Source of the DNA: an uncultured Eubacteriales bacterium
Lineage (GTDB): Bacteria > Bacillota > Clostridia > Oscillospirales > Acutalibacteraceae
Assembly (NCBI GenBank): GCA_934552855.1
Contig: CAKTEU010000003.1
Location: 43,207 to 107,206, forward strand
Direction: 5' to 3'
DNA length: 64,000 nucleotides
Shown in pieces: positions 24,206-36,000 of this stretch (positions are counted from its first letter, which is position 1; each line of letters opens with the position of its first letter). The notes below the pieces were generated by a model. The model searched no databases and had not been told where the DNA came from. It was given only the letters and a program-made list of their open reading frames with translations. The translations under genes and the position numbers were made by a program.

Positions 24206-24928
24206 TTAAAGTACTTTTGAAAGGAAGGTTTTAAGACGTTCGCACTTGGGATTTTCAAAAATCTCCTTTGGCGTTCCTTCCTCCATTATAACACCATCAT
24301 CCATAAAAAGCACGCGGTTTGCAACTTCTTTTGCAAATCCCATCTCGTGCGTGACGACAACCATTGTCATGCCCTCGTGAGCCAGCTCCTTCATAACGTC
24401 AAGAACTTCGCCGACCATTTCCGGGTCAAGGGCGCTTGTCGGTTCGTCAAAAAGCATCACGTCCGGATTCATGCAAAGCGCACGAACGATTGCAACACGC
24501 TGCTTTTGTCCGCCGGAAAGTTCGGACGGATATGATTTTGCCCTGTCGGCAAGTCCGACACGTTCAAGAAGTTCCATGCCTTTTTTTTCGGCTTCTTGCT
24601 TTGTTGCCTTTTTGAGCAGCACCGGAGCCATTGTGAGGTTATCGATAACGCTCATGTGCGGAAAAAGGTGGAACTGCTGAAAAACCATGCCCATTTTTTG
24701 GCGGTGAAGGTTGAGGTCAACACCCTTTGCGGTGAGGTCGCTGCCTTCAAAAATAATCTGACCGCCCGTCGGCATTTCAAGAAGATTTAAGCAGCGAAGA
24801 AAGGTTGACTTTCCCGAACCGGAAGGCCCGATAATGCAGGCAACGTCACCTCGGTTGATCGTTTCGTTAATACCTTTGAGAACTTCAACACCGTCAAAGC
24901 TTTTACTTAGATTTTTTACTTCGATCAC
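24206..24928 (-). CDS. Polar amino-acid ABC transporter ATP-binding protein
   Basis: 240 residues from the GTG at 24928, chosen because GGAGG lies ten bases upstream and residues IEVKNLSKSFDG begin the domain. It is a GlnQ/HisP/ArtP-class ATPase powering a polar amino-acid importer. Walker A GPSGSGKST, Q-loop, signature LSGGQKQR, Walker B VMLFDEP, and switch His in VVVTHEMGF are all present. The start overlaps the permease stop by 26 bases. The location before argF-carAB and the ARG box upstream favour arginine or ornithine as substrate; sequence alone does not tell. Confidence 0.94.
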   Translation of the reverse strand: MIEVKNLSKSFDGVEVLKGINETINRGDVACIIGPSGSGKSTFLRCLNLLEMPTGGQIIFEGSDLTAKGVDLNLHRQKMGMVFQQFHLFPHMSVIDNLTMAPVLLKKATKQEAEKKGMELLERVGLADRAKSYPSELSGGQKQRVAIVRALCMNPDVMLFDEPTSALDPEMVGEVLDVMKELAHEGMTMVVVTHEMGFAKEVANRVLFMDDGVIMEEGTPKEIFENPKCERLKTFLSKVL

Positions 24929-25622
24929 TCTTGGAAAGCCTCCTTTCAAAAGTTGAGAGAAGTTTGGTAAGAAGAATTACCAAAATGAGGTACACAAGTG
25001 CAACAACAATAAGAGGATTGAACGCATCAAAGGTGTTGTTCCTTATGAGGTTGCCGGCTCGTGTAAGATCCTTAACGGCAACATAGCCCGCAACGGAAGT
25101 CTCCTTCAAAAGGGCAATGAACTCGTTGCCGATTGCCGGCAGAATGTTCTTGACCGCCTGCGGAAAGATAATCTTTCGCATAGTCTGCATTTTTGAAAGA
25201 CCGAGGCTTCGTCCGGCTTCAAGCTGGCCGACATCGACGGCGTTGATGCCGCTGCGTATCAGCTCTGCCATATACGCAGCGGAGTTCAGACCGAAGGTTA
25301 CGATTCCGACAACAACGCCTTCTGAGGATTTAAGTATAAGATAGTAGAAAATCAAAAGAAGAACAACAACCGGTATTCCGCGGATTGTGGTGACATAAAT
25401 GTTGCAGAGTTTTCCAAGGAACTTCAAAAACTTTTTGTCGTCGGAAAAATACTTGATTGTTGCAATCACGGTTCCGAGCGCAACACCGATAACGAGCGCA
25501 CCGAGCGTGATTATAAGTGTGTTTGAAAGGCCCTCAAGGAGCCATTTATAACGTTCCTGTTCAATGAACGTTTTTTGAAGCTGAGCGCCCCACGTTTGAA
25601 AGAATTTAGTAATTTCTGCCAT
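24903..25622 (-). CDS. Polar amino-acid ABC transporter permease
   Basis: 239 residues. About five membrane helices. The HisM/GlnP-type domain is clear: LLEGLSNTLIITLGALVIGVALG at the start, TTIRGIPVVVLLL, then the EAA loop QLEAGRSLGLSKMQTMRKIIFPQA, which contacts the ATPase. It follows the binding-protein gene by 14 bases. Only one permease gene is present, so a homodimer is expected. Confidence 0.94.
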   Translation of the reverse strand: MAEITKFFQTWGAQLQKTFIEQERYKWLLEGLSNTLIITLGALVIGVALGTVIATIKYFSDDKKFLKFLGKLCNIYVTTIRGIPVVVLLLIFYYLILKSSEGVVVGIVTFGLNSAAYMAELIRSGINAVDVGQLEAGRSLGLSKMQTMRKIIFPQAVKNILPAIGNEFIALLKETSVAGYVAVKDLTRAGNLIRNNTFDAFNPLIVVALVYLILVILLTKLLSTFERRLSKSDRSKKSK

Positions 25623-25636
25623 AGGCTTCCCCTTAA

Positions 25637-26485
25637 TTATGCTTCGGGTGAAACATAAGGTATGTCATATTTTTCAAAGATTTTTTCGATTGTTCCGTCT
25701 TTGAGCCAGCCTTCAATGTAGCCGTTGATTTCGTTAACAAGCGAAGTGCTGCCCTTTTTGAAAGCAAAGCTGTACGGTTCTGTTGTCATGGCTTCGTCAA
25801 GAACAACGGTTTTTCCGTCTGTATCGGCGGACATTGCAATACCGGTCTGGTTATCAACAACCCAAGCGTCAACCTTTCCGCTTGTGAGTGCCGAAAGAGC
25901 GTCGTTGTTAGCCTGGAAAGCGTAAACTTCGTAGCCGTTCTTCATGCAGTATTCTTCGGCGGTTGTTCCGGTCTGAACAGAAACCTTTTTGCCTTCAAGG
26001 TCTGCTTTAGACTTGATGTCGCTGCCGTTCATAACGATGATTGCCTGTGCGGCAAGGAAGTAAGGATCGGTAAAGTCTGCGTTCTCTTTTCTGTCTTCGG
26101 TAACCGTGATTCCGGAAACACCGACATTGAACTTTCCGCTTTGGATTCCGGGAAGAACAGAGTCAAAGTCCATCTGATTGATTTCAAGCTCTACGCCGAG
26201 CTTTTCGGCAATCATTTCAAGAATGTCAATTTCAATTCCGACAACCTTGTCGCCTTCAAGCGATTCAAACGGCGGGAAGTCGGGGCTTGTTGCGATTGAA
26301 AGTTTTCCGCTCTTTTTAACGTCTTCAAGGCTTGTGTCCGAAGCGGCTTCCGATGCGCTGTCGGCAGCCGAACTGTCCGGTGCAGCGGAAGAAGTTGTGT
26401 CCTTGTCATCCGAATTGCAGGCAACAAGTGCAAAGCACAAAATTGCGGCAATAAGAAGAGCTGTGATTTTTTTGATGTTTTTCAT
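25637..26485 (-). CDS. Amino-acid ABC transporter substrate-binding lipoprotein
   Basis: 282 residues. The lipoprotein signal is KKITALLIAAILCFALVAC, with Cys23 as the likely lipidated residue (lipobox LVAC), followed by a Ser/Asp/Ala linker. The family 3 binding domain begins near KLSIATSPDFPPFE and includes VVGIEIDILEMIAEKLG, TVTEDRKENADFTDPY and VQTGTTAEEYC. The ligand is probably a cationic or polar amino acid; arginine or ornithine is inferred from the ARG box and the downstream argF-carAB. First gene of the operon, ribosome binding site GCGAGGA. Confidence 0.93.
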   Translation of the reverse strand: MKNIKKITALLIAAILCFALVACNSDDKDTTSSAAPDSSAADSASEAASDTSLEDVKKSGKLSIATSPDFPPFESLEGDKVVGIEIDILEMIAEKLGVELEINQMDFDSVLPGIQSGKFNVGVSGITVTEDRKENADFTDPYFLAAQAIIVMNGSDIKSKADLEGKKVSVQTGTTAEEYCMKNGYEVYAFQANNDALSALTSGKVDAWVVDNQTGIAMSADTDGKTVVLDEAMTTEPYSFAFKKGSTSLVNEINGYIEGWLKDGTIEKIFEKYDIPYVSPEA

Positions 26486-26564
26486 TGTTTTTTCCTCGCA
26501 ATCATTAATAAATTTTCAATGCACTTTTGCCGATGTGTGCAAAAGCCTTGAATAATATGCGTGT

Positions 26565-26593
26565 ATTATACATTGTTTTGCATTTTTATGCAA
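26565..26593 (-). promoter_or_regulatory. Promoter of the ABC importer-argF-carAB operon
   Basis: On the minus strand TTGCAT (26588-26593), 17 bases, perfect TATAAT (26565-26570), about 80 bases before the start codon. Confidence 0.75.
26578..26593. promoter_or_regulatory. ARG-box-like operator over the -35 element
   Basis: TTGCATTTTTATGCAA is palindromic around a short A/T core (TTGCAT-TTTT-ATGCAA) and fits the ARG-box pattern TGNATWWWWATNCA recognised by ArgR/AhrC. It covers the -35 hexamer of the operon promoter, so bound ArgR-arginine should repress it. No argR gene is in the window. Confidence 0.65.
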
Positions 26594-26950
26594 GAGTTTT
26601 TGAAAATTATTCGCTTTTGTTGTATACAAAAAGTTTTTAACCGCTGTGGTCTCTTTTGTGCAAAACTGACAGAGGAAGGGGAAATAAGTTTAAATTTTCC
26701 ATTGCCAAAGCATTTAAATACTCCACCATTTATCTTACATATGTTTTATTACAAGCCTTTGTTTCAAAACAAAGCAGCCGCCTGACGGCGACTGCTGCTT
26801 CATTTCCTTTTTTCTACCCCAACTATTGACAGAGAGCCAAAAGTTAAAACAACGTTTTTAACCTCGCAAAAATAAGATTTCTGACATTTCAATAGAAAAT
26901 CGCCCCGGTTTTCATGACATTTCAAATTCCATTCTCGTTTCAGGCAGCAA
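26594..26950. other. Intergenic stretch without a gene
   Basis: No coding frame with a ribosome binding site is seen. TGACATTTCAA occurs twice, near 26882 and 26917. A GC-rich hairpin lies at 26772-26800. Confidence 0.4.
26772..26800. terminator. GC-rich hairpin, possible second terminator
   Basis: AGCAG/CTGCT and CGCC/GGCG form a stem with one mismatch and TGAC loop. On the minus strand it is followed by TTTGTTTTG, so it may back up the terminator of the giant gene. Confidence 0.5.
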
Positions 26951-26982
26951 AAAGCCCCGGCTCTTTCGAGCCGGGGTGATTT
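26950..26982 (-). terminator. Strong terminator of the giant exoprotein gene
   Basis: CCCCGGCTC (26955-26963) pairs with GAGCCGGGG (26968-26976). On the minus strand TTTTTG follows. It lies 45 bases after the stop codon. Confidence 0.92.
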
Positions 26983-27021
26983 TTGTTGAGTCAGACTTCA
27001 ATCAACCTTTTGCCGAGTCTC

Positions 27022-30000
27022 TTAGCGGAAGATCTTGAAGATCTTCTGGAAGAAGGCCTTGATCTTTGCAAAGAGTCTCTGGATCCAGGAAAGGGTTTCT
27101 TCACCCTGATCGGTTGCGTCGTGGTGATCGTCGTCGTCACCGATGGTTGCGTTCCATGTTCCGGTGATGCTTTCCATGATTTCAGCAAGTTTTGCGTATT
27201 CGCAATGGCTGTTTTCTGAAAGAGCACCGAAGATCTTTTCAAGGATCTGCTGTACCTGATGTACATTACCGGCGATTGTTGCGTCAATCGTGATGCCTAT
27301 TCCAAGAGCCTGGAAGAGTGCTGCAACGATGATATCTGCAACGTTATGGTTTTCGCAAGCATCGAACATCTGATTGATGCCGTATCTTACGGTCTGCTGA
27401 GCGCCGCTCTGAAGTTCAAATACATCAGTGAGCCACTGAACAAGAGCTTCTCTGTTATGTGCGTCGCTGAACATTTCGATTGCCCATGTAAGAACAAGTG
27501 TGAGCGTGTCGCCCTTGTTTGCAACAACATAGGTCTGGGTTTCCTTATTGCTGTAGCTGTCATACTTACCGGTACCGTAATCGTTGATGTACGGATACGG
27601 ATCAACGGGGATGCTGAAGGAGTTTGCAGCCTTCGAACGTGAAGTTGCAATCTGCTTTGTGCTGTCGCCGCCGAGTTCGGCAAGTCTGTAGAAGTTGATT
27701 TCAGGAATTCTGAAGTCATACTTCGAGCCTGCAACAATGAGTCTGAAGTCGATGTTGTGAAGGATCTTGTCAAGCTTGATTTCGCTGATGAAGTCAATCT
27801 TGTAAACCTTTCCAACAACTTCAAGAACCGCATATACCGGAGCAAGGATGTTTCTTACTGCAAGATAAAGTCCTTCGTTTGAAAGGAAGTATGCAAGGTT
27901 CGGAAGAGCACTGAGAAGTGTATCAACCGGAGCTGCAAGAAGTTTTTCGGCGAAGAATCCGATTCTTTCAAGAACATAACCGAGAACCTTTTCGTTGTCG
28001 GAACCGATATAGTTCTTGTATTCTCCGAGAGTCTTGACCTGTTCGGCGGTGAGACCGAATGCTTCAAGAATCGGGATGATGCCGTAATCATATCCGTTGC
28101 TGCCGCTGATCTTGACGATGTCAAGAACGCTGAGTGTTGAGCCTTCGCCTGCAAGGAAGAACTTGAGAACCGGACCGAGCGGTGAAACGATCTGTGCGAG
28201 CGTCTTAAGGAAGCCATGAACGTCGCCGTCAGCGAAGCCCCAGTTGGTTCCGGCAAAGGAGCCAACCTTGTTCCATGCACCTGCTGCATTGAGTCTGTCG
28301 CGAAGAACGGTTGAAGTTGTCTTTGCGGCAAAGCCCGTTGCGGTGAGGTCAATACCTACGCATGTGTCATCGATGTGTTTGTCATCAATCTTGATGTCAA
28401 TGTTCTTAACTGCTTCAAGGATCGGGCCGACTGAGTCGCCGCCAAGAAGCGGAACAAGTTTGTCAAGGAGCGTATTGATAAGGTCATTCGTGATGTACTT
28501 CTTGGTGATGAAGTCTTTGAAGTTACCCATGTTGGCCTTGCCCATGATGTCATTGATGAGCCAGTCAAGGTTATCTGCGATTATAGCCGCATTCTTCTCT
28601 GTGAGAGCGAAGTAGGTTCTGTAATCGTATGCCTTCGGACGGATATCTCTGTTCTGAACGGGGATGTAGCTTACAGTTCCGCCGCCGATGAGCGAGATGA
28701 TGATATCAATGATCTTTGAAGGATCGTTAATGATTTCGTCGATGAGTGAATCAATCGGTTCACCGAATCCGTCTTCCTTGCCGAGTGCCTTCTTGATTGC
28801 TTCAACGTTTTCCTTTGTGAGGATGAGTTTAAGAAGTGTTACGAATGTATCAGCCTTGTCGCCAACGATGTTGACATAGCCTACACCATCGTAAAGGTCA
28901 TAATCGGTGGTCAATACCGAATCCTTAGTGTCTGCATTGCCGTCGCTGTTCTTGTCAGCGGCTGCATTCTTTGCAAGCTCGATCCAGTCAAGGTCAAGCG
29001 AAATGCCGAGTGCATTGCCGTTGATTGCGATGCCGCCGAGAACACTGTTAAGAAGTTCTGCAAGCTCGGTTCCCTTGAGGGTGAGTTGAACGCCTGCGCC
29101 GATGCCCGGGTGCATCTTTCCAAGATAGGTTTCAACAACCGAAGCGCCTTTAACACCGATGTTTCCGAGGTTGATGTTGATTGCGATCGGATAAATCGGG
29201 TCGATGAGCTTGATGAGGCTATTAACCGGAGCAATGAGGTTCTGAACGATAACTGCAACGTTGTCGTTACCGATTACATAGCAGAGGTTTGCAAGAATGT
29301 CAAGTACACTTGCAATCGGCTTATCAAGAATGTCGTCCACTCTTGAAAGAAGCTGTTTAAGAATCGGATAGATTGCGCTGTTATGGTTATTTTCAACTGC
29401 ATCGGCATATTCGGCCTGAGTCATAGCGTCGGCACCGAGGAGTTCAAGCAGCGGAATAATTGCATAGTTGTAACCGTTACCGCCCATGATTGCGACTTCG
29501 TCGAGAGCGGCAATGTACTTGCCGTTATGTTCGCCGGTTGCTTCAAATTCTGCTCTTTCGGTTCCGCCCATGAGGATGAGAGCGAGTACACCGTTGAGCG
29601 GCTGAAGAAGGTCGCTGAGAAGGTTTGTAAGGTTATTGATTGCAGTGTTTGTGTTTGCTGCTTCAATGCCCCATGCATACGGAATTGCTTCCATAATTAC
29701 GTTACCTTCGCTGTCCTTTTCAACATTGCCGTTTTCGTCGGTCTTAGCACGGCTGTGAGCTTCAAGAACTTCGGTCCATGTTGTTGCGGAGCCGATGTAA
29801 TCCTTGAGAAGGCTGCCGAACGGTGAAGCTGCGAATGCCTTCGGTGAAATGTCAAGGTCTGTGAGCGTTGTAAGATCTCTTACATAACCGAGAACCTTTT
29901 CAATCGTTTCATCCGGAAGACCGGCAAGAAGTTTAACAACGTTCCAAACGATTGTATCGCCGATGCTGTCTTTAAGGATCATGTTATAAACAAGTTCCTT

Positions 30001-33000
30001 AACGCTTGAAGCGTCAATCGTCTTGATGAAGCTGAAGATTACCGGAATGAGTGAATCAAGGCTTTCAAGAGCGGTGTTAAGCTGTTTGTGAGCGTCTGCG
30101 CTTGAATAGGAGATTGCTTTCTTTTCAAACGGAAGCGGCTGGTTGTAAGTTTCGTACTTAACAAGGTGCTTGTTAAGAAGAGTTACAAGAACGTCTGCGA
30201 TTGTGTTTTCCTTGCCTGCAAGTGAAAGAACGATCTTTCCGACATCTGAGTTCTTGTCAAGCTTGAGAAGGTCGGCAAGAATGTTGAGGAAGTCGGTTGT
30301 GAGTACGTTCGAGAGAACGAACATGATCGTATCGCCGAGTTCGGTGTGCCACTTGTTTGCATCGGTTACATTAGCCACACAGCCGGTTGCCGGATCGTCA
30401 ACCTTGATTGCAGCCTTTGCAAGTGAAACGAAGAAGTTCGAATCGAAAGCCTTAACAATGTATACCGGAGTGCCGTCTGCGTTAGTGAGCGGTTTTCCGT
30501 CTTCGCCGGTGATTGCAATGTTGCCAAGGAAGCCGTTGAGAAGTTCAACAAGGTTTGCACCTCTGTTGCCTGCAATCTGAAGAAGGTCGGTGAGACCGTA
30601 GCCCTTGCCGTTGATCTTAATGAGCGAAGCAAGGAGGGTGTCAATCTGATCTCTTGAGATTACGCCATTAAGAGCGTCAACGATTCCAAGTACCGGTGAA
30701 AGAAGGTTCTTAAGAACACGTTCAACATTGTCGTTAGCGATGAAATATGAGAGATTTGCAATCACTGTAAGAAGGGTTGTGAACGGAGCGTCGCAAAGCT
30801 TGTCAACAAGGTCGAATACATAGCCGACAGTCTTGTCAACTGCTGAAACTGCGCTCATTGAAGCGTAATCCTTAGCTTCGGTGAAGGTTACGCCGAGTTC
30901 GGAAAGACCGAGTGCGGTGAAGAGCGACTTAATAACGTTGCTGTAAGCGTCGTTGCCCTTGAGGGTTACGCCTTCAACAGCAAGGTTGATGTTCTGACCG
31001 CGGAGAATGAATGCAAGAACAGATTCAAGCGGAGTGAGAAGGTCAAGAATTGTTCTGATGAACGCCGACTTGCTGTTAACACCGGTGAAGATGTTATCAA
31101 CAGTGACGATTGCGTTGCCTTCTTCGTCATTTTTGCCTGTCTCGTGGCTGTGTGCTTTGAGAACGTCTGCCCATGTTACGCCGACTTTTTCGTCTGCCGC
31201 AGCAACATCAACATAAGCGATGAGCTGTGCGTTTCTGGTTGCCTGAGCGAATGCCTTCGGTGCAAGATCAATTCCGAGAAGTTCGTTAAGAGTCTTAACA
31301 AGATCTGCGGAAAGGGCACCGCCGAGTCCCTTAACAAGGGCGCTCGTGATGGTTCCCATCATCTTATCGGTGAAGACGTTTTCGTTGAGGATCCAGCTTA
31401 CGAATCCGTCAAGTGTTCCCTTGGTTTCGCCGGTGAGTGTTGCAGCATACTTATCAATGATGTTCTGTTCTGCTTCTGCCTTTGTCGGGTCGCCGACAAG
31501 GTCAATAACAACCGGGAATGCCTTCTTAATGACTCTGTCAAGAGCCGGGATTGCGTTGTCAAGGTCCGCGTTGTCCCAATCGACGTAGCCAAGATACTTG
31601 TAAACCATTGCGAAGGTTTCAACGTTATATCCGCCCGTAAGGATGAGAACGATTGAACCAACAAGGTTCTTAATCGCCTTCGGATCGTTAAGGATATCGG
31701 AGATAAGGTTCTTAATATCTTCGGGAAGGTTTGCATCCTTGATGAGAGCTTCAACAAGGTCTTTGATGTTCTTGCTGTTTTCATCGGTGAGAACAACATT
31801 GAGAAGAGTTACAAGAGCGTTTGCCGGATCGCCGGATACGTTCTTGAGGTTCTTGCCTTCATTAAACTGATACTTATCATCATAAGCCTGAGAGGTTCCG
31901 TTGTAAACGATGTTGCCTTCGGCATCTCTCTTAGCCATCTGAGCGGCGATTGCGTTCCAATCAAGGTCAAGTGAAAGCTTGATTTCGGTTTCGCCGATCT
32001 TGATGTTTGCGATTGCTTTGTTAATGAAGTTTGCAAGTGCGTCGCCGGAGATGTTTACGCTGATCTTTCCGGCAACAGCGTCGGGAGCCTTTGTTCCGAG
32101 ATAGGTCGAAACAATCTTGTCGGCCGACATATCGATTGCAATTGCAATCGGGTATACCTTATTGACTTCCTTGAGAAGTTCGTTAACAGGAGCAAGAAGG
32201 TTATCTGCTATAGTGTTAATTCCGTCGGAGCCAATGAAGTAGAAGATGTTTGCAAGTCTTGTGAAGAGTTCACCGACCGGTTTTTCAAGGATAGTGTCGA
32301 TCTCTGAAAGGAGAGTATCGAGGATATACTTGAGTGATGAGCCCTTGGTCTTGACGTATGCGTCATACTGATCCTGAGTCTTAAGGTTCTTAACGCCGAG
32401 TGCTTCGAAGAGCGGGATGATTGCGGTGTTGTAACCGTAACCGCCGGTGATTCTGATGTCGTTCTTACCTTCAACAACATCTTCAAGAGCGATGATCGGT
32501 TTTCCGGAAAGAAGAATCTGGAATACAACGTCAACCGGAGCAAGAAGGTCGCAAGCGAATGCTACGAGATCTTCCTTGGTCTTGATACCCCAATCGAACT
32601 TGCTGTTCATTCCGACAGCCTGTTCGTCGGTGTAAACCGGAGTCTCGCCGTCTGCTTCATAAACAAGCTTGCCGTTTTCGTCAACCTTCTGTTTATAAAC
32701 CGGAGTGAGCTCATAGGGCTTAGCGTTTTCGCCTTCGCCGAAGGTTACTGACGTTTTACCGGTTTCTTCTGAGAAGTAAGTCTTCTTGTTTCCGTCGTCG
32801 TCAATATAAGTGTACTTATACTGACCCTTGGAGTACTTCTCTTCAACTTCCTTCCAGGTCTTTGCGTCGCCGATGAATTCGCCGAGCTTGCTTCCGAACT
32901 TAGCGGATGCCTTGAAGGACTGCGGGTCAAGGTTAAGGTCAAGATTTGTAAGTTCTCTTACATAACCGAGGATACTGTCAAGATCCATGCCTGCAATTGC

Positions 33001-36000
33001 AGGAACAAGCATATTGACAACAAGGTTTGCAAGATCCTGATCTGCAACAAGGTTGTTGATCATTGTCTTAAGGTCGCCGATGCTGGTCATTGAAAGAACG
33101 CTGACAAGAATCGGGTCAAGAGCAGTGATAACATTTGTTGTGTTTTCGTGGTCAAGACCGCCGAAGTATTCGGCTACCTTTGTCTTATCAAGGTCAGCCT
33201 GAGCCACACGCTTATAGCTGATTGAGTAATCATTGACAAGCTTGAGAATAACATCAATGAGGTCATTCTGCTTGTTTGCAAGCGAGAGAAGTGTTGAACC
33301 GAGGTCGGTTGTCATGTCAACACCTGCGGCCTTGAAGACAATCTTAAGGAAGTCTTCGGAAAGAGCCGTTGTGAGGATGTACATGAGTGTATCCGCAGGA
33401 TCAACAGTCCAGCCGGTTGCATCCTTACCGATATTATCCATGCTGTATGCCGGATCGGTAACTGTGATTACATACTGTGAAAGTTTCTTGAAGAAGTCAG
33501 CCGGAAGAGCCTTAACGATATAAGCGTCTTCATCGTCTGTGCCGTTCTTCTTAACAACGATTCCGTCAAGAATGCCGTTGATAAGTTCAACAAGTTTTGC
33601 ACCGCCGTTGTCACCGATGGTGAGAATGTCGGTCAAACCGTAGGAAACCTTATCATTGATCTTGATGAAGCTCTTGAGAACTCTGTCAAGTTGCTGCCTT
33701 GAAACAACTGCTTCAAGTTTATCAAGGATTCCGAGAACAGGTGAAACAAGGTTGCTTACAAGAGCCGAAAGGTTGTCGTTAGCAATGAAGTAGCTGAGGT
33801 TGCCGATTACAACAAGGAGTGTTGTGAACGGTTTTGCGCAAAGCGAATCAACAATGTTGAAGAGATATCCGACAACGTTTTCAATTGCTTCGTTTGCGTC
33901 AGCTGCATCCTTGAGTGTTCCGCCGATCTGGCTTCCGCCAACGCCGAGTGCTTTGAAGAACGGGTTGAGTGCGTTATCATAAGCGTTACCTGCTACAAGC
34001 TTAATGCCGTTGATGTTGAATGTAAGGTTTTCGCCCTTGAGTACAAAGTTGAGAACCTTATCAAGCGGCTTGAGCATTGCAAGGATAAGACTGATGAAGC
34101 TGTCTCTGTCGGTTACGCCCCAGTTGAAGGTCTTGCCTTCGTGTGCGGCGGCAACTTCTGCCCATGTTTCGGCACCGGAGATGTACTCGCTGAGTTTTCC
34201 GTTGCCTGCTGCTGCGGCGAATGCCTTAGGAGCAAGGTCAATGCCGAGAAGGTCATTGATTGTCTTGCAAAGGTCTGCGGTAAGAGTAGTTCCAAGAGTC
34301 GGAACAACTGCTGCGATGAGTTTTTCGAAGGTTGCTTCGTTGAAGATCTGGTCTTCAAGGAGCCAGTCAACAACCGACTTGAGCGTTGCGTTGTCACCAA
34401 CGTTTGCTGCAATCTTGTCAAGGAGCGTTGCGTTTTCAGCGTTTGCCTTTGAAGCGTCGCCGAAGAGTTTGACAACCTTCGGAACAGCTCTGCCGACAAT
34501 CTTGTCAAGCTTTGCAATTGCAGTGTTAAGGCCGTCCTTATTATAGGAAGCGAGTGCAAGCTTTTCAAAGATCTTGTAGACGAATTTCTTAGCAGTAACC
34601 TTATAGTTTCCGGTGAGGACAACAACAACTACGCCGATGATCTGTTCGATTGCATCCGGGTTGTTAAGGATTTCAAATACTACGTCCTTGAGATCCTTGT
34701 CAAGAGTATCCGGAATAAGCGACTGAATGAGCTTTGCAAGTCCTTCGGTGTTTTCCGGAGTGAGAACTGTCTGGAGAAGAGTGATGAAGGTATCAACTTC
34801 GTCACCGACAATGTTGTTAAACTTCTTGTTGGTATCGGTCGGTACCATCTTTGTTTCAGTCTTCTTGAGTTCTGCTCCATTAATATTCTGCTGTTCGGGA
34901 TCTTCGGTTGCAGCCATCATAGCAGCAATCTTGTTCCAGTTAAGGTCAAGCGAAAGGTTGATGGTGTTGTCGCCAATCGTGATTTCGTTAATGAGACCGT
35001 TAACGATGTTTGCAAGGTCGGTACCCTTTGCGTTGAGGGTGATACCTGCGGCAATGTCCTTATGCTCCTTGCCGATATAGGTCTGGAGGATCTTTCCGTC
35101 CTTCTTGCCGATTTCGGAAGCGTCGATGTAGATTGCAAGCGGATATACCTGGTCAACCTTTTCAGCGATTGTGTTAATCGGAGCGATGAGGTTCTGAGCA
35201 ACGTGGATAATGTCGTCTGAACCGATGAAGTAGAAGATGTTTGCAAGCTTCTTGAGGAGGGTTGCAACGGGCTTGTCATAAAGTTCCTTAACAAGACCTA
35301 CAAGAGTATCAAGGATATACTTGATATCCGATCCGTCGTTAGCCTGTGCAAGAACGTCATACTCAGCTTCTGTTATCGGGTTAATGCCGAGTGCTTCAAA
35401 GAGCGGGATGATTGAGAAGTTGTATCCTCTGCCGCCGTTGAGTCTGATGTCGGCTCTGTTTCCGGTCGGATCTTCAAGAACGATGATCTGTTCGCCGGAA
35501 AGGATAACTCTGAGAAGTACATCAAACGGAGCAAGAAGGTCACAAGCAAGTTTGATAACGTCTTCAACCGACTTAATGTTCCAGTCGAAGGTGCTGTGCA
35601 TTGCCTTAACGTGGCTGCCGTTTTCCATCTTAGCGGTAAGCGGATATTCAACCTTATCTTTGCCTTCGCCAACTGTGTACTTGGTTTCGGTTGCGCTCGG
35701 TGAATAGTAGGTCTGTTCCTTGCCGTTGCCGTCTGTATAGGTGTATACGTACTGGCTGTAGTTAGCTTCGATCTCTGACCATGTTGCGCCCTTCGGTACG
35801 TCGAGGAAGTCAACAAGTTCACTGCCAAACTTATTCTTGAAGCTCAGCGGATCAAGCTTAATGTCAATGTTCGTGAACTCTGCAACATAGCCGAGGATCT
35901 CGTTAATGTCAACATCCGGGTTCTTTTCAAGTCCTGCAAGGACCGGAACAAGAGCGTTCATGATGAGATTGCCGAGGTCGGCGTTTGCAACAAGTTCGTT

